This document shows, piece by piece, positions 6,852 through 15,859 of a DNA stretch of 48,325 bases. Each line of letters begins with the position of its first letter. The first letter of the stretch is position 1. Origin of the DNA: Caldifarciminota bacterium (GTDB lineage Bacteria; Hydrothermota; Tepidihabitantia; Tepidihabitantales; Tepidihabitantaceae); contig JAFGQF010000278.1 in assembly GCA_016935775.1 (NCBI GenBank), positions 1 through 48,325 on the forward strand, given 5' to 3'. A program made the position numbers and the translations under genes. The notes under the pieces were generated by a model. The model was not told where the DNA came from. It ran no database searches and worked only from the letters and a program-made list of their open reading frames with translations.

Positions 6852-7751
6852 GTGACCAGCGAGGCCGGGATCCGCGCCGAGCGCCGGGTAACGGCGCTGT
6901 CCATCGTCGTCAACGCAGGGCTCGGGCTGGGCAAGACCGGCGTCGGTCTCGCCGGGCACTCGACCGCGCTGATTGCCGACGGCCTGCACAGCCTCTCCGA
7001 CCTCGCATCCGACCTGGCCGTGCTCTGGGCCATCCGCGCCGCGCGGCGACCGGCCGACGCCGACCACCACTACGGCCACCAACGTTACGAATCGCTGGTG
7101 ACGCTCTTCGTCGGCTTCCTGCTCGTCGCCGCCGCGCTCTATGTCGGCATCCACAGCCTCGTAACCCTGGGCGAGCGCCACACCGGACCGCTGAACTGGT
7201 GGCCGTTCTGGGTCGCGGTCGCCTCGATCCTGCTCAAGGAGGTCCTGTTCTGGCTAACCCGGACGGTCGGCCGCCGCACCAGCAACCGGGCGGTCATCGC
7301 CAATGCCTGGCACCACCGTACCGACTCGTTCTCATCGGTCGCGGCCGCGGCCGGCATCGCCGGCACGCTGCTCGGCGGCCCGCGCTGGCAGTTCCTGGAC
7401 CATCTCACCGGCGTGGTCCTCGCCACCTTCCTCGTCTACGTCGGGGTCCGCATCGCCCGCGACGCCGCCCGCGAGCTGTCCGACCGCTCGCCCGACCCGG
7501 AAGAACAGCAGAGGATGGCGGCCGTCATCGGCTCGATTCCCGGCATCACCGGCTTCCACGCCCTCAGGGCGCGACGCTCGGGCGGGCTCGTCGAAGTGGA
7601 CATCCACGTGCTCGTTGACGGGAACATCACGGTCCGGGCCGGGCACTCGTTGGCGTCCGAGGTCGAGAGCCGGCTGTACGCCGAGTTCCCCGAGGTTGCC
7701 TCGGTAGTGGTCCACGTCGAGCCGGCCGACTCCCGACCGCCAGGCCCCTGA
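6852..7751 (+). CDS. Cation diffusion facilitator family transporter
   Basis: A 299-residue inner-membrane exporter of divalent cations (Zn, Fe, Mn, Co) in exchange for protons. The N-terminal two thirds holds about six hydrophobic segments; the last 85 residues form the soluble metallochaperone-like domain (IPGITGFHALRARRSGG, VDIHVLVDG, VHVEPAD). Metal-site residues appear as ADGLHSLSD (Asp43, His46, Asp50) and NAWHHRTD in a later segment, the two DxxxD/HxxxD pairs of the family. The GTG start lies 6 nt after the -10 box. The gene stands alone, divergent from the secreted-protein operon. Which metal is exported cannot be told from this. Confidence 0.93.
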   Translation: MTSEAGIRAERRVTALSIVVNAGLGLGKTGVGLAGHSTALIADGLHSLSDLASDLAVLWAIRAARRPADADHHYGHQRYESLVTLFVGFLLVAAALYVGIHSLVTLGERHTGPLNWWPFWVAVASILLKEVLFWLTRTVGRRTSNRAVIANAWHHRTDSFSSVAAAAGIAGTLLGGPRWQFLDHLTGVVLATFLVYVGVRIARDAARELSDRSPDPEEQQRMAAVIGSIPGITGFHALRARRSGGLVEVDIHVLVDGNITVRAGHSLASEVESRLYAEFPEVASVVVHVEPADSRPPGP

Positions 7752-7759
7752 CGAAGCTC

Positions 7760-7782
7760 GCGCCCCGGGAGTCCCGGGGCGC
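7760..7782 (+). terminator. Perfect GC hairpin after the CDF gene
   Basis: The 11 bp arms GCGCCCCGGGA/TCCCGGGGCGC flank a single central base, 8 nt past the stop codon. There is no T-tract, so it may act as an mRNA-stabilising or factor-assisted stop rather than a classical terminator. Confidence 0.5.
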
Positions 7783-7849
7783 AGCCAGACATTCCAGCCG
7801 AAATTAAAAGGGCCGGCGCCAGGAAGGGTTAGGGTTACAGGGGTGGGTG

Positions 7850-7872
7850 ATGCACGGCGGTGAGCCGTGCAT
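7850..7872. repeat. Perfect 9-bp stem-loop in gap
   Basis: ATGCACGGC and GCCGTGCAT flank a GGTGA loop, followed by a GGAGG...CCTCC pair (near 7875-7892) and preceded by GGGTTAGGGTTA. The 7783-7995 gap has no gene. The hairpins could belong to a small structured RNA, but no promoter was recognised for one. Confidence 0.5.
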
Positions 7873-7995
7873 GGGGAGGTGTCCTGGCCTCCGGCCCAAA
7901 TTGCCAACTCAGCTTGTTTCGTTCCCTTCCTTCCCCAACTGGCTGATTATACCCTCCCCCGACCCCCTCGTCAAGTTCCTGTTAAGGTGCCCGGT

Positions 7996-8023
7996 TTGAC
8001 AGCCGCCCATCCCCGGCTATCAT
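7996..8023 (+). promoter_or_regulatory. Promoter giving a leaderless transcript for the TPR protein
   Basis: TTGACA (7996-8001), a 16 bp spacer and TATCAT (8018-8023), then 6 nt to GTG. Confidence 0.75.
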
Positions 8024-8029
8024 CCCGCC

Positions 8030-8797
8030 GTGGCGCACAAACGTCCCGACCGCCGCCGTGCCGGGAAGAAGAAACGGGAGTTCCCGGGCTGGGTGCTCTG
8101 GGCGATCATCGGCGTGGTGGCCGTGTTCGCCCTGGTGATGTTGGCGCGAACCCTGACCACCGCGACCAATCCCGACATCATCATCCCGGTGCTCGCGTCG
8201 GCCAACCCGGACCTGACCGCGCTGACCCGGATGATGGGCGACATCGAGCCCGACACCGCCGGTTTCCAGCCGCCCGAAGACCTCGCCCCGCGCTTCCTGG
8301 TCGTGGACTCGCTGGTCGCCGAGCGCGACTGGCCGACGGCCATTGACCGCCTGCGGTCGCTGGTCAAGCCGGCTCCCGCGGACAAGCTCGCCTACGTCCA
8401 CGAACTGCTGGGCTACTGCTACTACCAGTCGGCCGCGCCCGACCGGGCCCTCAACGAGTTCCGCAAGGAAATCGCCGCCGCGGGCAGCAATTCTTCGCGC
8501 CAGTTCCGGGCCGCGTTCTGCGCCGGGTACCTGTTCCAGTCGCGCGGGTTCGCAGACAGCGCGCTGGTCTTCTACCAGCAGGCGCGCCACTTCGCGCCCG
8601 AAGACTCGGCCGACCCGCTGCTGCCGGCCACGCTCAACAACCTCGGCCTCGCGTACGAGGCAACCGGCGACTCGACCGCCGCCCTCACCGCCTACGGCGC
8701 GGCCGCGGCGCTGCTCGACACCACGGCCGACTCCCGGGCCGCGCGCGTGCTGCGCGACAACCTGCGCCGCCTCGAACCGGTTGTCGTCCCTGACTAG
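8030..8797 (+). CDS. Membrane-anchored TPR protein
   Basis: A 255-residue protein with a very basic N-terminus (HKRPDRRRAGKKKREF), one membrane segment (WVLWAIIGVVAVFALVML) and a large domain on the far side. From about residue 115 there are tetratricopeptide-type helices (YVHELLGYCYYQSAAPDRAL, TLNNLGLAYEATGDSTAAL), which usually mediate protein-protein contacts. No enzymatic motif is seen. It starts with GTG 6 nt after a TATCAT box. Its stop codon overlaps that of the convergent priA gene in a shared CTAG. The partner is unknown. Confidence 0.75.
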   Translation: MAHKRPDRRRAGKKKREFPGWVLWAIIGVVAVFALVMLARTLTTATNPDIIIPVLASANPDLTALTRMMGDIEPDTAGFQPPEDLAPRFLVVDSLVAERDWPTAIDRLRSLVKPAPADKLAYVHELLGYCYYQSAAPDRALNEFRKEIAAAGSNSSRQFRAAFCAGYLFQSRGFADSALVFYQQARHFAPEDSADPLLPATLNNLGLAYEATGDSTAALTAYGAAAALLDTTADSRAARVLRDNLRRLEPVVVPD

Positions 8798-10656
8798 AAC
8801 AGGCTGACCGGGTCGACGTCGACCCGGACCTCAACCCGCCGGTCGGACTCGACCAGCCGGCCGAGTACGGGACCCGGCCGCCGGTTGCGCGGGCAGCTCA
8901 CCAGCAGCCGCCACCGGAACCGGCCCCGGACCGTGGGTGCCGGTGCGGGCCCGAGCGCCTCGATGCCCGGCTCGCGGGACAGCCGCCGCGCCAGCCGCTC
9001 GAGCCGATTGCGCACCGCCCCCTCGCCCTCGCCGGTCGCCTCGACCACGGCCAGACGCCGGAACGGCGGCATCGCCATCGCCTCGCGCCGTTCCAGCTCG
9101 GCACGGCAGAAACCGGCTGCGTCAAGGGCCAGCGCGGCACCGAGCGCCGGTTCCTCGGGCCGCCAGGTCTGGACAAGCAGCCGCGCCCCCAGCCCACGGC
9201 AGCGCCGCTCGATCTCGGCCAGTCCCTGGAAAGCCCGCTCCCGGGCCCGGAAGTCGGGCAGCGCAAGGTCGTAGTCGAAGTTCACCACTCCAACGAGCCG
9301 GGTTGTCGAGGGCCAGTCCCGGAAGAGCAGCGTCTTCGTCCCTACCACCACGCCGGACTCCATCCCTGCAAGGTTGAGGTCCGCGCCGCCGGTAAGCCGC
9401 TCGACCCTGGCGCCGGATTCGAGCCGCTCCTCGACCGCGCGCGCCACCAGCTCGATGCCCGGGGCCCGGAACCGGAACACCGCCCCGCCACAGGCCGGGC
9501 AGACCTCGGGCGCGGCCCGGCGCGCCCCGCAACTCCCGCAGACCAGCGAACGGTCAGCCTGCAGTACCTCCGGCACACGGCACTCGGGGCACTCTACCAC
9601 CGCGCCGCACTCGCGGCAGCAAACGTTGCGGCTGATTCCGTGCCGGTTGACGTAGAGCAGGGCAACGCCATCCCGGGCTGCGGCCTCGAGCTGGCGAGCT
9701 AGCAACGGCGACAGAACCTCGTCGCGATGCCGCCGCAGGTCCACCACCATCGTCTCGGGCCGGGCGGACGGCCCGGGCAGCGGGTCCAGCTCTTGGTAGA
9801 CGCCGGCGGCGACGTTGCGAAAGGTCTCGAGCGAAGGTGTCCGGCTGAGCAGCAGTACCGGGCAACCCGCCCGCTGCGCGCGCACGACCGCGACGTCGCG
9901 CGCGTTGAACCGCGGATGTCGCTCCTCCTTGAACACGTCCTGATGCTCATCCACAACCACGATGCCGTCCAGCGGCTCCAGCGGCGCCAGCACCGCCGAA
10001 CGGACGCCCAGCACGACGCTGCCCGCGCGCTTGCGCAGTCGGCGCCAGGCCCGCTTGCGCGCGCTCATCGCCAGGCCGGAATGATACTCAACCAGCACGG
10101 CCAACCCGGCCAGCGCCTGCCGCCACCGGGCCAGCTCGTGCTCGGGCACGAGCACCAATGCCTGGCCGCGGACCAGCGCGCCGGCCACGAAGCCGCGGAC
10201 CAGCTCCCCGCGGCCGCTGTCGCGGCCCGAGAACCAGGCCCCGAACCGCCCGTACTCCACCGGCGGCGGAAAAGAACCCGGCCCTGGCCGGGAAGCCGCG
10301 GGCTCTTCCTCCTCTTTGCGCGGCCGGTAGCCGCAGATGCCGCGTGGCAGGGCCGCGCCCAGCGCCTCGCCCCGGTGGCCGGAATAGTAGCCGGCAACCC
10401 AGTCCGCGAGCTCGAGCAAGCCCGGCCCGACCAGCCCGCGCTCCACAACCCGGTCCACCGGCAACACTCGGCTCACCGGGCAGTCGTCCCGCACCCGGAC
10501 GACCACTGCCCGGCGCCTGCTGCCGCGCAGCCGGACCTCGACGCAGTCGCCGGGCGCGGGCGGCGGGTCCACCGTGCCGCAGGCATAGGTCAGCTCGTCG
10601 AGCCGGGCGTGGGGAATGACGACATCACAGTACCGGCAGCCCGGGGAAACGGCCAT
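8794..10656 (-). CDS. priA: PriA-like primosomal protein N' with degenerate ATPase motif
   Basis: A 620-residue protein homologous to the replication-restart helicase PriA. Family marks include DEHQDVFKEE and RFNARDVAVVRA, SRTPSLET (normally SATPSLES), a zinc-binding module with four CxxC pairs (CCRECGAVVECPEC, CGSCGARRAAPEVCPAC, about residues 346-389), and a helicase C-lobe. The P-loop equivalent (residues 142-151, SGRDSGRGEL) has lost the Lys and Ser/Thr of GxTGSGKT, and DEEH reads DEHQ. It may therefore bind forks without unwinding them, as proposed for the motif-poor PriA of actinobacteria. The start is taken as ATG 10656 (MAVSPGC), 10 nt after the tamB stop; a longer frame to 10830 only overlaps tamB. 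It is the third gene of tamA-tamB-priA. Confidence 0.85.
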   Translation of the reverse strand: MAVSPGCRYCDVVIPHARLDELTYACGTVDPPPAPGDCVEVRLRGSRRRAVVVRVRDDCPVSRVLPVDRVVERGLVGPGLLELADWVAGYYSGHRGEALGAALPRGICGYRPRKEEEEPAASRPGPGSFPPPVEYGRFGAWFSGRDSGRGELVRGFVAGALVRGQALVLVPEHELARWRQALAGLAVLVEYHSGLAMSARKRAWRRLRKRAGSVVLGVRSAVLAPLEPLDGIVVVDEHQDVFKEERHPRFNARDVAVVRAQRAGCPVLLLSRTPSLETFRNVAAGVYQELDPLPGPSARPETMVVDLRRHRDEVLSPLLARQLEAAARDGVALLYVNRHGISRNVCCRECGAVVECPECRVPEVLQADRSLVCGSCGARRAAPEVCPACGGAVFRFRAPGIELVARAVEERLESGARVERLTGGADLNLAGMESGVVVGTKTLLFRDWPSTTRLVGVVNFDYDLALPDFRARERAFQGLAEIERRCRGLGARLLVQTWRPEEPALGAALALDAAGFCRAELERREAMAMPPFRRLAVVEATGEGEGAVRNRLERLARRLSREPGIEALGPAPAPTVRGRFRWRLLVSCPRNRRPGPVLGRLVESDRRVEVRVDVDPVSLF

Positions 10657-10666
10657 CGCCGCGCCG

Positions 10667-13600
10667 CTAGTAGCGCAGGCGGAACCGGTACAGCACCGAG
10701 AACCGCCCGTCCTCGTTGCGGGCGCCGACGATCTCGTTGCGCCGGTCGAGGTAGTACTCGACCCGGAACTCGGGCAGCATGTCGCCGGTGAAATTCTGAG
10801 TGTAGGTGACGTAGATGTTCTGGCCGACATACTTGCCCACCGTCACCTTGTAGCCCTCGCCGCCGGTGAGCTCGCTTTCGAAGCTGAGCGCGTCGAGCGA
10901 TATCCACTTGCGGACCTGCTTGGTCACCTGGGTCTGGAAGATTCCCAGCAGCCGGCCCGACAGGTAGCGGGCGACCTCCTCCCGGTTCTCCAGGGCCGAG
11001 AGCTCGGCGGTGGTGACGTTGAGCGTCAGGTAGGTGATTATCTCGTTCTCATCCCAACCTGCCGGCTCGGAACTGAAACGGAACTCCGGCTTCTCAAGCG
11101 TACCGGATAGGGTCAGCAGGATGCGCTCGGGCAGATTGTCCGCCTTGCCGCTCACCGGCAGCTCGGCGACGATATCGAGCGCCGGGTTCAGTTGCTCGAT
11201 GTTGTCAAAGGCGATGACCCCGCGCGTCACCCGCAGGGTATGGTCGAGGTAGTAAATGTTGCCCTGGCGCGTGGCCAGCTGCCCGGTGTAGAGCGCGCCC
11301 GCCATCGTCTGACGGATGGCCATATCAACCGACAGCTCGATGTCGACCAGCTGGTTGCGCAGCCAGATGTCCCGGTCGCCCCGCACCCGGACGTCAAACA
11401 CCAGCGGCGCGGAATCGCCCGCCGGCGCCGGGGCCGCGGTCTGGCCGAACCCGAAAGCAAGCAGCGCCTCCTCGACATCCACGTCGCCCTCGATCGACAA
11501 CGGCCGGTCCGCGGCCAGGGCCAGGTCAAGCCAGCCGCTGACCACCGCGAATACCTCGGGAATGGGATTGGTGGTCGCCTTATCGGGCCGGACCGAGAAG
11601 AACAACGTGTCTACCTGCCAGTCGCGGCCGAGGTCCACGAAACCCGACGCGGTGATGGTACCGGTGCCCGAGCCACCGGACAGCTTCTCCAGCACGATCC
11701 GGTTGCGCCGCAGGGTGAGTTCGGCGTTGACGTTCTCCGCCACGGTGTTAATCGGCGGAACCGCGAGAACCCCGCGGACTATCCGGGCCCGGCCCGAAAG
11801 GTCCGGGTTCATCAGCTCGCCGCGCAGGGCCAGCTCGGCGTACAGCTTGCCTCGCTCGAGGCGGAGCGTCGGGTCGAGGAAGAACAGCACCCACGGACCG
11901 GGGTCGGCGAGATTGGCGTCAAGGTTCACATCGCCCAGTTCGAATCGCGGCGCCAGCGTGTAGCCGACCGTACCGGTAACGACCGTCGTCTCGACGGCGT
12001 GGACCAGCGCCAGCCGGTCGAGGCTCAGCCATTCGCGGGTCAGGCCTGCAGCGAGCGCCAGCGACTTGAGCTTCAGCCCGATCGCCGGCGCCTCCAGGTC
12101 GCCGCCCTCGAGCGCGAGCGCAAATGTATCCTGCCCGGAAAGCGCCAAGCTCACCGTTCCCCAAAGCTCGAAATCCAGCCCGAGCAATTTCTGCAGCTTG
12201 CGAAGGTCCACCGAGTCGGCACGCAGGTCGACCACCGGGGCCGCACTGCCGGACTGGCTGACGTCAAGCCGCAGCATCCCATCGGCCACCTCGTACTCCA
12301 GCCCGGTCACGGCCAGCCCCTGCGGCCCCCAGCTTGCACGGAAAGGCCGGGCCAGCTCGAGCGTTTCGGTCGGCGCGGCGAACCGGAACATCGTCACGCC
12401 GAGGTCGACGCTGTCGCGGCCGACACTCGCCTCACCCCGGACCAGCAACCGGTCCTGCTCCCGGTCCACACGCAGGTCAAGGTCCGAGTCGAGCAGCGTC
12501 AGCTGGACCGCCTCAAGCACGACCCCGCCGATTGTCGCGTCCTCGGCGCCGACCGCCACGCGCCCCTCAAGCGAGCGGCCCAGCGTCGCGTCGCAGTCCA
12601 TCGCCAGCCGCCGCAGTTCGAACCCTGGACCGGCAACGCCGTGGCCGCTCAGGCCGGCGGCGAGAGCGAAGCTGTCGAGCGTGCCCGAGCCGCGCGCCAC
12701 GCCCCACACGCGGCCGCGGATGTCAATCCCGGCCAGCCGGCCGGCGAGGCCGAGGTTAAACGAATCCAACAGGCACCGGCCGGCCAGCACCCCGCCGTCG
12801 TGGCTGCCGCTCGCCCAGAGCCGGCCGCTGCCGCCGTTCAGCTCGAGCTCGCTCACCCGGACCTGTCCCGACCGGTAGCTGCCCACGAGCCTGAGCGTGT
12901 CAATCCCCAAGTCCGCCAGCTTGCCCTGCAGGCTCATCCCCACCGAGTCGGCCTTCACTCCGCCGAAATCGAGGTCGGCGTCGAACCGCACGTCCGGCAG
13001 GCCCGGGTCCAGCGGGCGCAGCGACGCGCCGCGCAGCCGGGCCGTCCCCGAGTAACGCAACCCGACCACGTCAACCGCGGCGTCAACCCGGAACCGGCCC
13101 AGGAGCGTGTCCTCACCCGCGGCGGTGAACGTCAACCGGTCGCCGTCCAGCTTCAGGCTTCCGTCCAGGCGCGGCGGGAGAAGGCCCTCGAACTCGGACC
13201 CCTCAGCCGAGTAGTCGAGCTCGGCCTTGCGCCCCGTCGTGTCGAGGCTGGCCGAGCCGCTCGCTCGAAACAGGCCCCGGTAGTCGGTGAACTCGGCGAG
13301 GTCGACCCGCAAGCTCGAAACCGTGCCCTCGACACCCGGGCCCGCAAGCCGCAGCCGGAAATCCCCGGCCAGAGCCGACCGGTCGGTGGCAATCTCGGCC
13401 GACACCAGCACCAGCGACTCGGGCGTGGCATACGCCTGGGCGGTCAGTTGACGCAGCCGGATATCTTCCCGGACCAGCCGGGCCGAGAAGCTGCGCACCG
13501 ACAGCCGGGCGCGGCCGGGCACGGAACTCGCCCCGAGTTCGAGGTTGACCGAGTCCAGCCGCGGCTCGCCCAGGTATGACAGCTCGCCGTTTACCAGTGA

Positions 13601-14005
13601 CAGCCGCCGCAAGTTCAGGCGGGGAAACTGCCATTCGAGCCCGGCGGTCGTGTCCGGCCCGGCCAGCGGGCCGAGCGCGACCCGGGGCCGAACGATGACC
13701 AGCTCGGAAACCGGGATGCGACCGCGCAGGAAGCCGAGAGGGTCGTAGCGGATCGCCAGTTCGTCGACCTCGGCCGCGTGGCCGTCCATCGCGAGCCTGA
13801 CGCCGACGAACCGCGGGTTGCGGTAGAGGTTTCCCTCAACCCGCTGGTAGCTCACCTCGACGCCCAACTTGCCGGCGACGACTCCGAGCGCCCGCGCGAG
13901 CACGAACCGGCCGACCGGCTGGCGCAACAGCACCAGCGCGCCGAGCAGCGCCACCGCCGCGAACACGGCAACCAGGCACCCGGTCCGCCACCGTCGCTTC
14001 ACCAC
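10667..14005 (-). CDS. tamB: TamB-like translocation and assembly protein (AsmA/DUF490 superfamily)
   Basis: An 1112-residue protein. An N-terminal membrane anchor (LVAVFAAVALLGALVLL) is followed by a long repetitive beta-rich region rich in short strands and Leu/Val, the shape of a TamB/AsmA-like beta-taco groove that moves lipids or outer-membrane proteins across the periplasm. The C-terminal 250 residues match the TamB domain: QLNPALDIVAELPVSG, ITYLTLNVTTAELSAL, KVTVGKYVGQNIYVTYTQNF, and a final YRFRLRY. It is somewhat shorter than the enterobacterial protein. Starting GTG-GTG-AAG, it lies 66 nt after tamA, consistent with a TamA-TamB partnership at the outer membrane. Sequence homology is clear mainly at the C-terminus. 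Confidence 0.88.
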   Translation of the reverse strand: MVKRRWRTGCLVAVFAAVALLGALVLLRQPVGRFVLARALGVVAGKLGVEVSYQRVEGNLYRNPRFVGVRLAMDGHAAEVDELAIRYDPLGFLRGRIPVSELVIVRPRVALGPLAGPDTTAGLEWQFPRLNLRRLSLVNGELSYLGEPRLDSVNLELGASSVPGRARLSVRSFSARLVREDIRLRQLTAQAYATPESLVLVSAEIATDRSALAGDFRLRLAGPGVEGTVSSLRVDLAEFTDYRGLFRASGSASLDTTGRKAELDYSAEGSEFEGLLPPRLDGSLKLDGDRLTFTAAGEDTLLGRFRVDAAVDVVGLRYSGTARLRGASLRPLDPGLPDVRFDADLDFGGVKADSVGMSLQGKLADLGIDTLRLVGSYRSGQVRVSELELNGGSGRLWASGSHDGGVLAGRCLLDSFNLGLAGRLAGIDIRGRVWGVARGSGTLDSFALAAGLSGHGVAGPGFELRRLAMDCDATLGRSLEGRVAVGAEDATIGGVVLEAVQLTLLDSDLDLRVDREQDRLLVRGEASVGRDSVDLGVTMFRFAAPTETLELARPFRASWGPQGLAVTGLEYEVADGMLRLDVSQSGSAAPVVDLRADSVDLRKLQKLLGLDFELWGTVSLALSGQDTFALALEGGDLEAPAIGLKLKSLALAAGLTREWLSLDRLALVHAVETTVVTGTVGYTLAPRFELGDVNLDANLADPGPWVLFFLDPTLRLERGKLYAELALRGELMNPDLSGRARIVRGVLAVPPINTVAENVNAELTLRRNRIVLEKLSGGSGTGTITASGFVDLGRDWQVDTLFFSVRPDKATTNPIPEVFAVVSGWLDLALAADRPLSIEGDVDVEEALLAFGFGQTAAPAPAGDSAPLVFDVRVRGDRDIWLRNQLVDIELSVDMAIRQTMAGALYTGQLATRQGNIYYLDHTLRVTRGVIAFDNIEQLNPALDIVAELPVSGKADNLPERILLTLSGTLEKPEFRFSSEPAGWDENEIITYLTLNVTTAELSALENREEVARYLSGRLLGIFQTQVTKQVRKWISLDALSFESELTGGEGYKVTVGKYVGQNIYVTYTQNFTGDMLPEFRVEYYLDRRNEIVGARNEDGRFSVLYRFRLRY

Positions 14006-14071
14006 GGCCCGCCCCCCGCCCGGCCTCTCCGCACAAATGCCACCCGGGGCTTCTGCTGTGCTGCCACTCGC

Positions 14072-15802
14072 CTAGAACGCATGCAGCAATCCCAGGTAGA
14101 AGCGACCCCGGTCCCCGGCCGGCGCGTCCTTCAACCGTTTGCCCCAGTCCACCCGCACCGGGCCGATGGGAGTGCGCACCCGCACCCCGACGCCCGCGCT
14201 GTACTCGAAAGCCGCGAGCGTCAGGCCCTCGTCGGCCGGAGCCACCTCGCCGCCGTCCGCGAACGCGACGAACCCGACCCAACCGAAGATGTATGGCGAG
14301 CGCAGCTCGAGGCTGGTGTTCAGCACCCGCGGGCCGAACCGAAATCCTCCCAGGCTGTCCGGCCCGGTCGAGTCCGGGCCCAACGAACGCTCGGCGTAGC
14401 CACGCAGGCTGTTCCGGCCACCGAGCGTGAACGCCTCGTAGTAGGGTATCGTGGCGGTCCGCTCGCGCGGGAAACCGGCGCCCGCCATCGCCCGGCCGGC
14501 GAGCACGAAACCGGCCGGCAGGGGCAGGAACGCGCGCGCCTCGCCGGTCAACCGGTCGAAGTCGTTAGTCCCGCCCAGCAGGCCGCCGGCCGCCTCGGCC
14601 CCAGCGCGCAGGTAGAAGCCGCGGCGCGAATCGAGCACGTCGTCGCGGTCGTCCCAGGTGGCGTTGAGCGCCAGCGAGTTTGTCAACCCGGAGGTCGTGT
14701 CGGCAACCAGCCGGAACCGGTTGAACAGCCCGAGGCTGAACTCCGGCAGGAAGTTGCGGCTCAAGCCGGTCTCGATGCCGTACTCGCGCCGCACGCTGGT
14801 GTCGGCCAGTTCGTAATAGACGAAAGGGTGAGTCGAGAAGTCCACCCGGGTCAGGATGAGGTAGGGAATCCGGTAGGTCGCGTCCACCGACACCCGGAAG
14901 TCGCCGGTGAAGTTCGGGCTGTACTCGACCCCGGCCTCGAACTGGTGGCCGCGGTTGAACAGGTTGGCGTGCTCCCAGCCGACCGTCGCGAGCGCGCGCC
15001 ACGGCAGCGCCTCGAACCCGCCGCCGAACGACGCGGCCCGGTAGGCCTGCTCGGTCACGTCGAACCGGATGACGACGCTGTCCTTGGTCGAGTCGGGCCT
15101 CAGCACGTAGAACATCACCCGCCGGAACAGCCGGGTGGCGTAGAGCCGGCTCTGGGCGGCGAGCAGCCGGTCGCGACGGAACAGCACGCCCGCCCGCACT
15201 TCGGCCGCGCGCAGGATGGTGGCGGTGCGCACGCTGGTGTTGCCCCGCACCCGGACGGCGGCGACGTGACAGCGACTGCCCTCCTCGACAACGACATCGA
15301 GATACGCCAGCGTGTCCTCGAATCGCCACGCGGCCTCCACCACGGCGAATGGAAACCCCGAGTTCGTGTAGCGCGCGGCAATCGCGTTCTCAGCCGCGAC
15401 GAGCTGGCCAGCCCCGAAACGGTCGCCGGCGCGCACCGGCAACACGGCCAGCAGCTCGGGGTCGGTGAAGAACCGGTTGCCCTCGAACCCGATGCCGGCC
15501 ACCACCGAGCGCGTTCCCTCGCTCACCTGGAAAGTAACGACCTGTTGACGCCGACCGGCCCGGATACCGGGTTCGACCTCGGCCGCTCGGAACCCGTTAT
15601 CACGGTAGAACCGCTCGAGCAACCTGGCATCGGTCGCTGCCCGGGCCTCGACCAAAGGCTGCCCCTTACGTAGGGTAACGACAGTTCGGAGCGCCCGGCC
15701 GGAGAATGCCCGGTTGCCTTCGAACCGCACCGCCTCGACCGTATCGCCGAGCCCGAACTGGCCGGCGACCAGCAATACCAGCAGCAGCGCCGCGCCGGTC
15801 AG
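14072..15802 (-). CDS. tamA: Omp85-family outer-membrane assembly protein, TamA-like
   Basis: An outer-membrane beta-barrel protein with three POTRA domains (starting near DTVEAVRFEGNRAFSG, AGIGFEGNRFFTDPELL and VAAVRVRGNTSVRTATIL), then a 16-strand-type Omp85 barrel with the conserved GGRNSLRGYAERSLG loop and a final Phe (YLGLLHAF). Three POTRAs and about 576 residues match TamA better than BamA (five POTRAs), and tamB follows. The start is uncertain. The minus-strand promoter at 15884-15889 rules out the in-frame ATG at 15913. No ATG/GTG/TTG then precedes the signal peptide TGAALLLVLLVAGQFGLG, so CTG at 15802, with GGGAGAG upstream, is the best candidate, or the N-terminus is frameshifted. 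See findings. Confidence 0.85.
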   Translation of the reverse strand: MTGAALLLVLLVAGQFGLGDTVEAVRFEGNRAFSGRALRTVVTLRKGQPLVEARAATDARLLERFYRDNGFRAAEVEPGIRAGRRQQVVTFQVSEGTRSVVAGIGFEGNRFFTDPELLAVLPVRAGDRFGAGQLVAAENAIAARYTNSGFPFAVVEAAWRFEDTLAYLDVVVEEGSRCHVAAVRVRGNTSVRTATILRAAEVRAGVLFRRDRLLAAQSRLYATRLFRRVMFYVLRPDSTKDSVVIRFDVTEQAYRAASFGGGFEALPWRALATVGWEHANLFNRGHQFEAGVEYSPNFTGDFRVSVDATYRIPYLILTRVDFSTHPFVYYELADTSVRREYGIETGLSRNFLPEFSLGLFNRFRLVADTTSGLTNSLALNATWDDRDDVLDSRRGFYLRAGAEAAGGLLGGTNDFDRLTGEARAFLPLPAGFVLAGRAMAGAGFPRERTATIPYYEAFTLGGRNSLRGYAERSLGPDSTGPDSLGGFRFGPRVLNTSLELRSPYIFGWVGFVAFADGGEVAPADEGLTLAAFEYSAGVGVRVRTPIGPVRVDWGKRLKDAPAGDRGRFYLGLLHAF

Positions 15803-15803
15803 C

Positions 15804-15851
15804 TCAGCTCTCCCTCGAGGCCGGTTCGGGCAAAGCCCGGGCTGATACCAT
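15804..15851 (-). CDS. Possible short leader ORF upstream of tamA
   Basis: ATG at 15851 lies 8 nt past a TATCAT box and opens a 15-codon frame (MVSARALPEPASRES) that stops 1 nt before the proposed CTG start of tamA. It could be a translated leader coupled to tamA, or the true N-terminus of tamA if a 1-base indel is present. Confidence 0.25.
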   Translation of the reverse strand: MVSARALPEPASRES

Positions 15852-15859
15852 CGCCGGTG

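Noticed and set aside
3670..6855. Long plus-strand frames opposite the two secreted-protein genes
   Set aside because: The minus-strand products have signal peptides, an HExxH site and sorting domains; the plus frames have none of these.
10657..10830. Earlier start of priA inside tamB
   Set aside because: The added Ser/Thr/Arg-rich stretch is the shadow of the conserved TamB C-terminus.
11192..13579. Long plus-strand open frame of 795 codons opposite tamB
   Set aside because: It is antisense to a protein with clear TamB features; its Arg/Gln/Val-rich translation and lack of any family motif are typical of GC-rich shadow frames.
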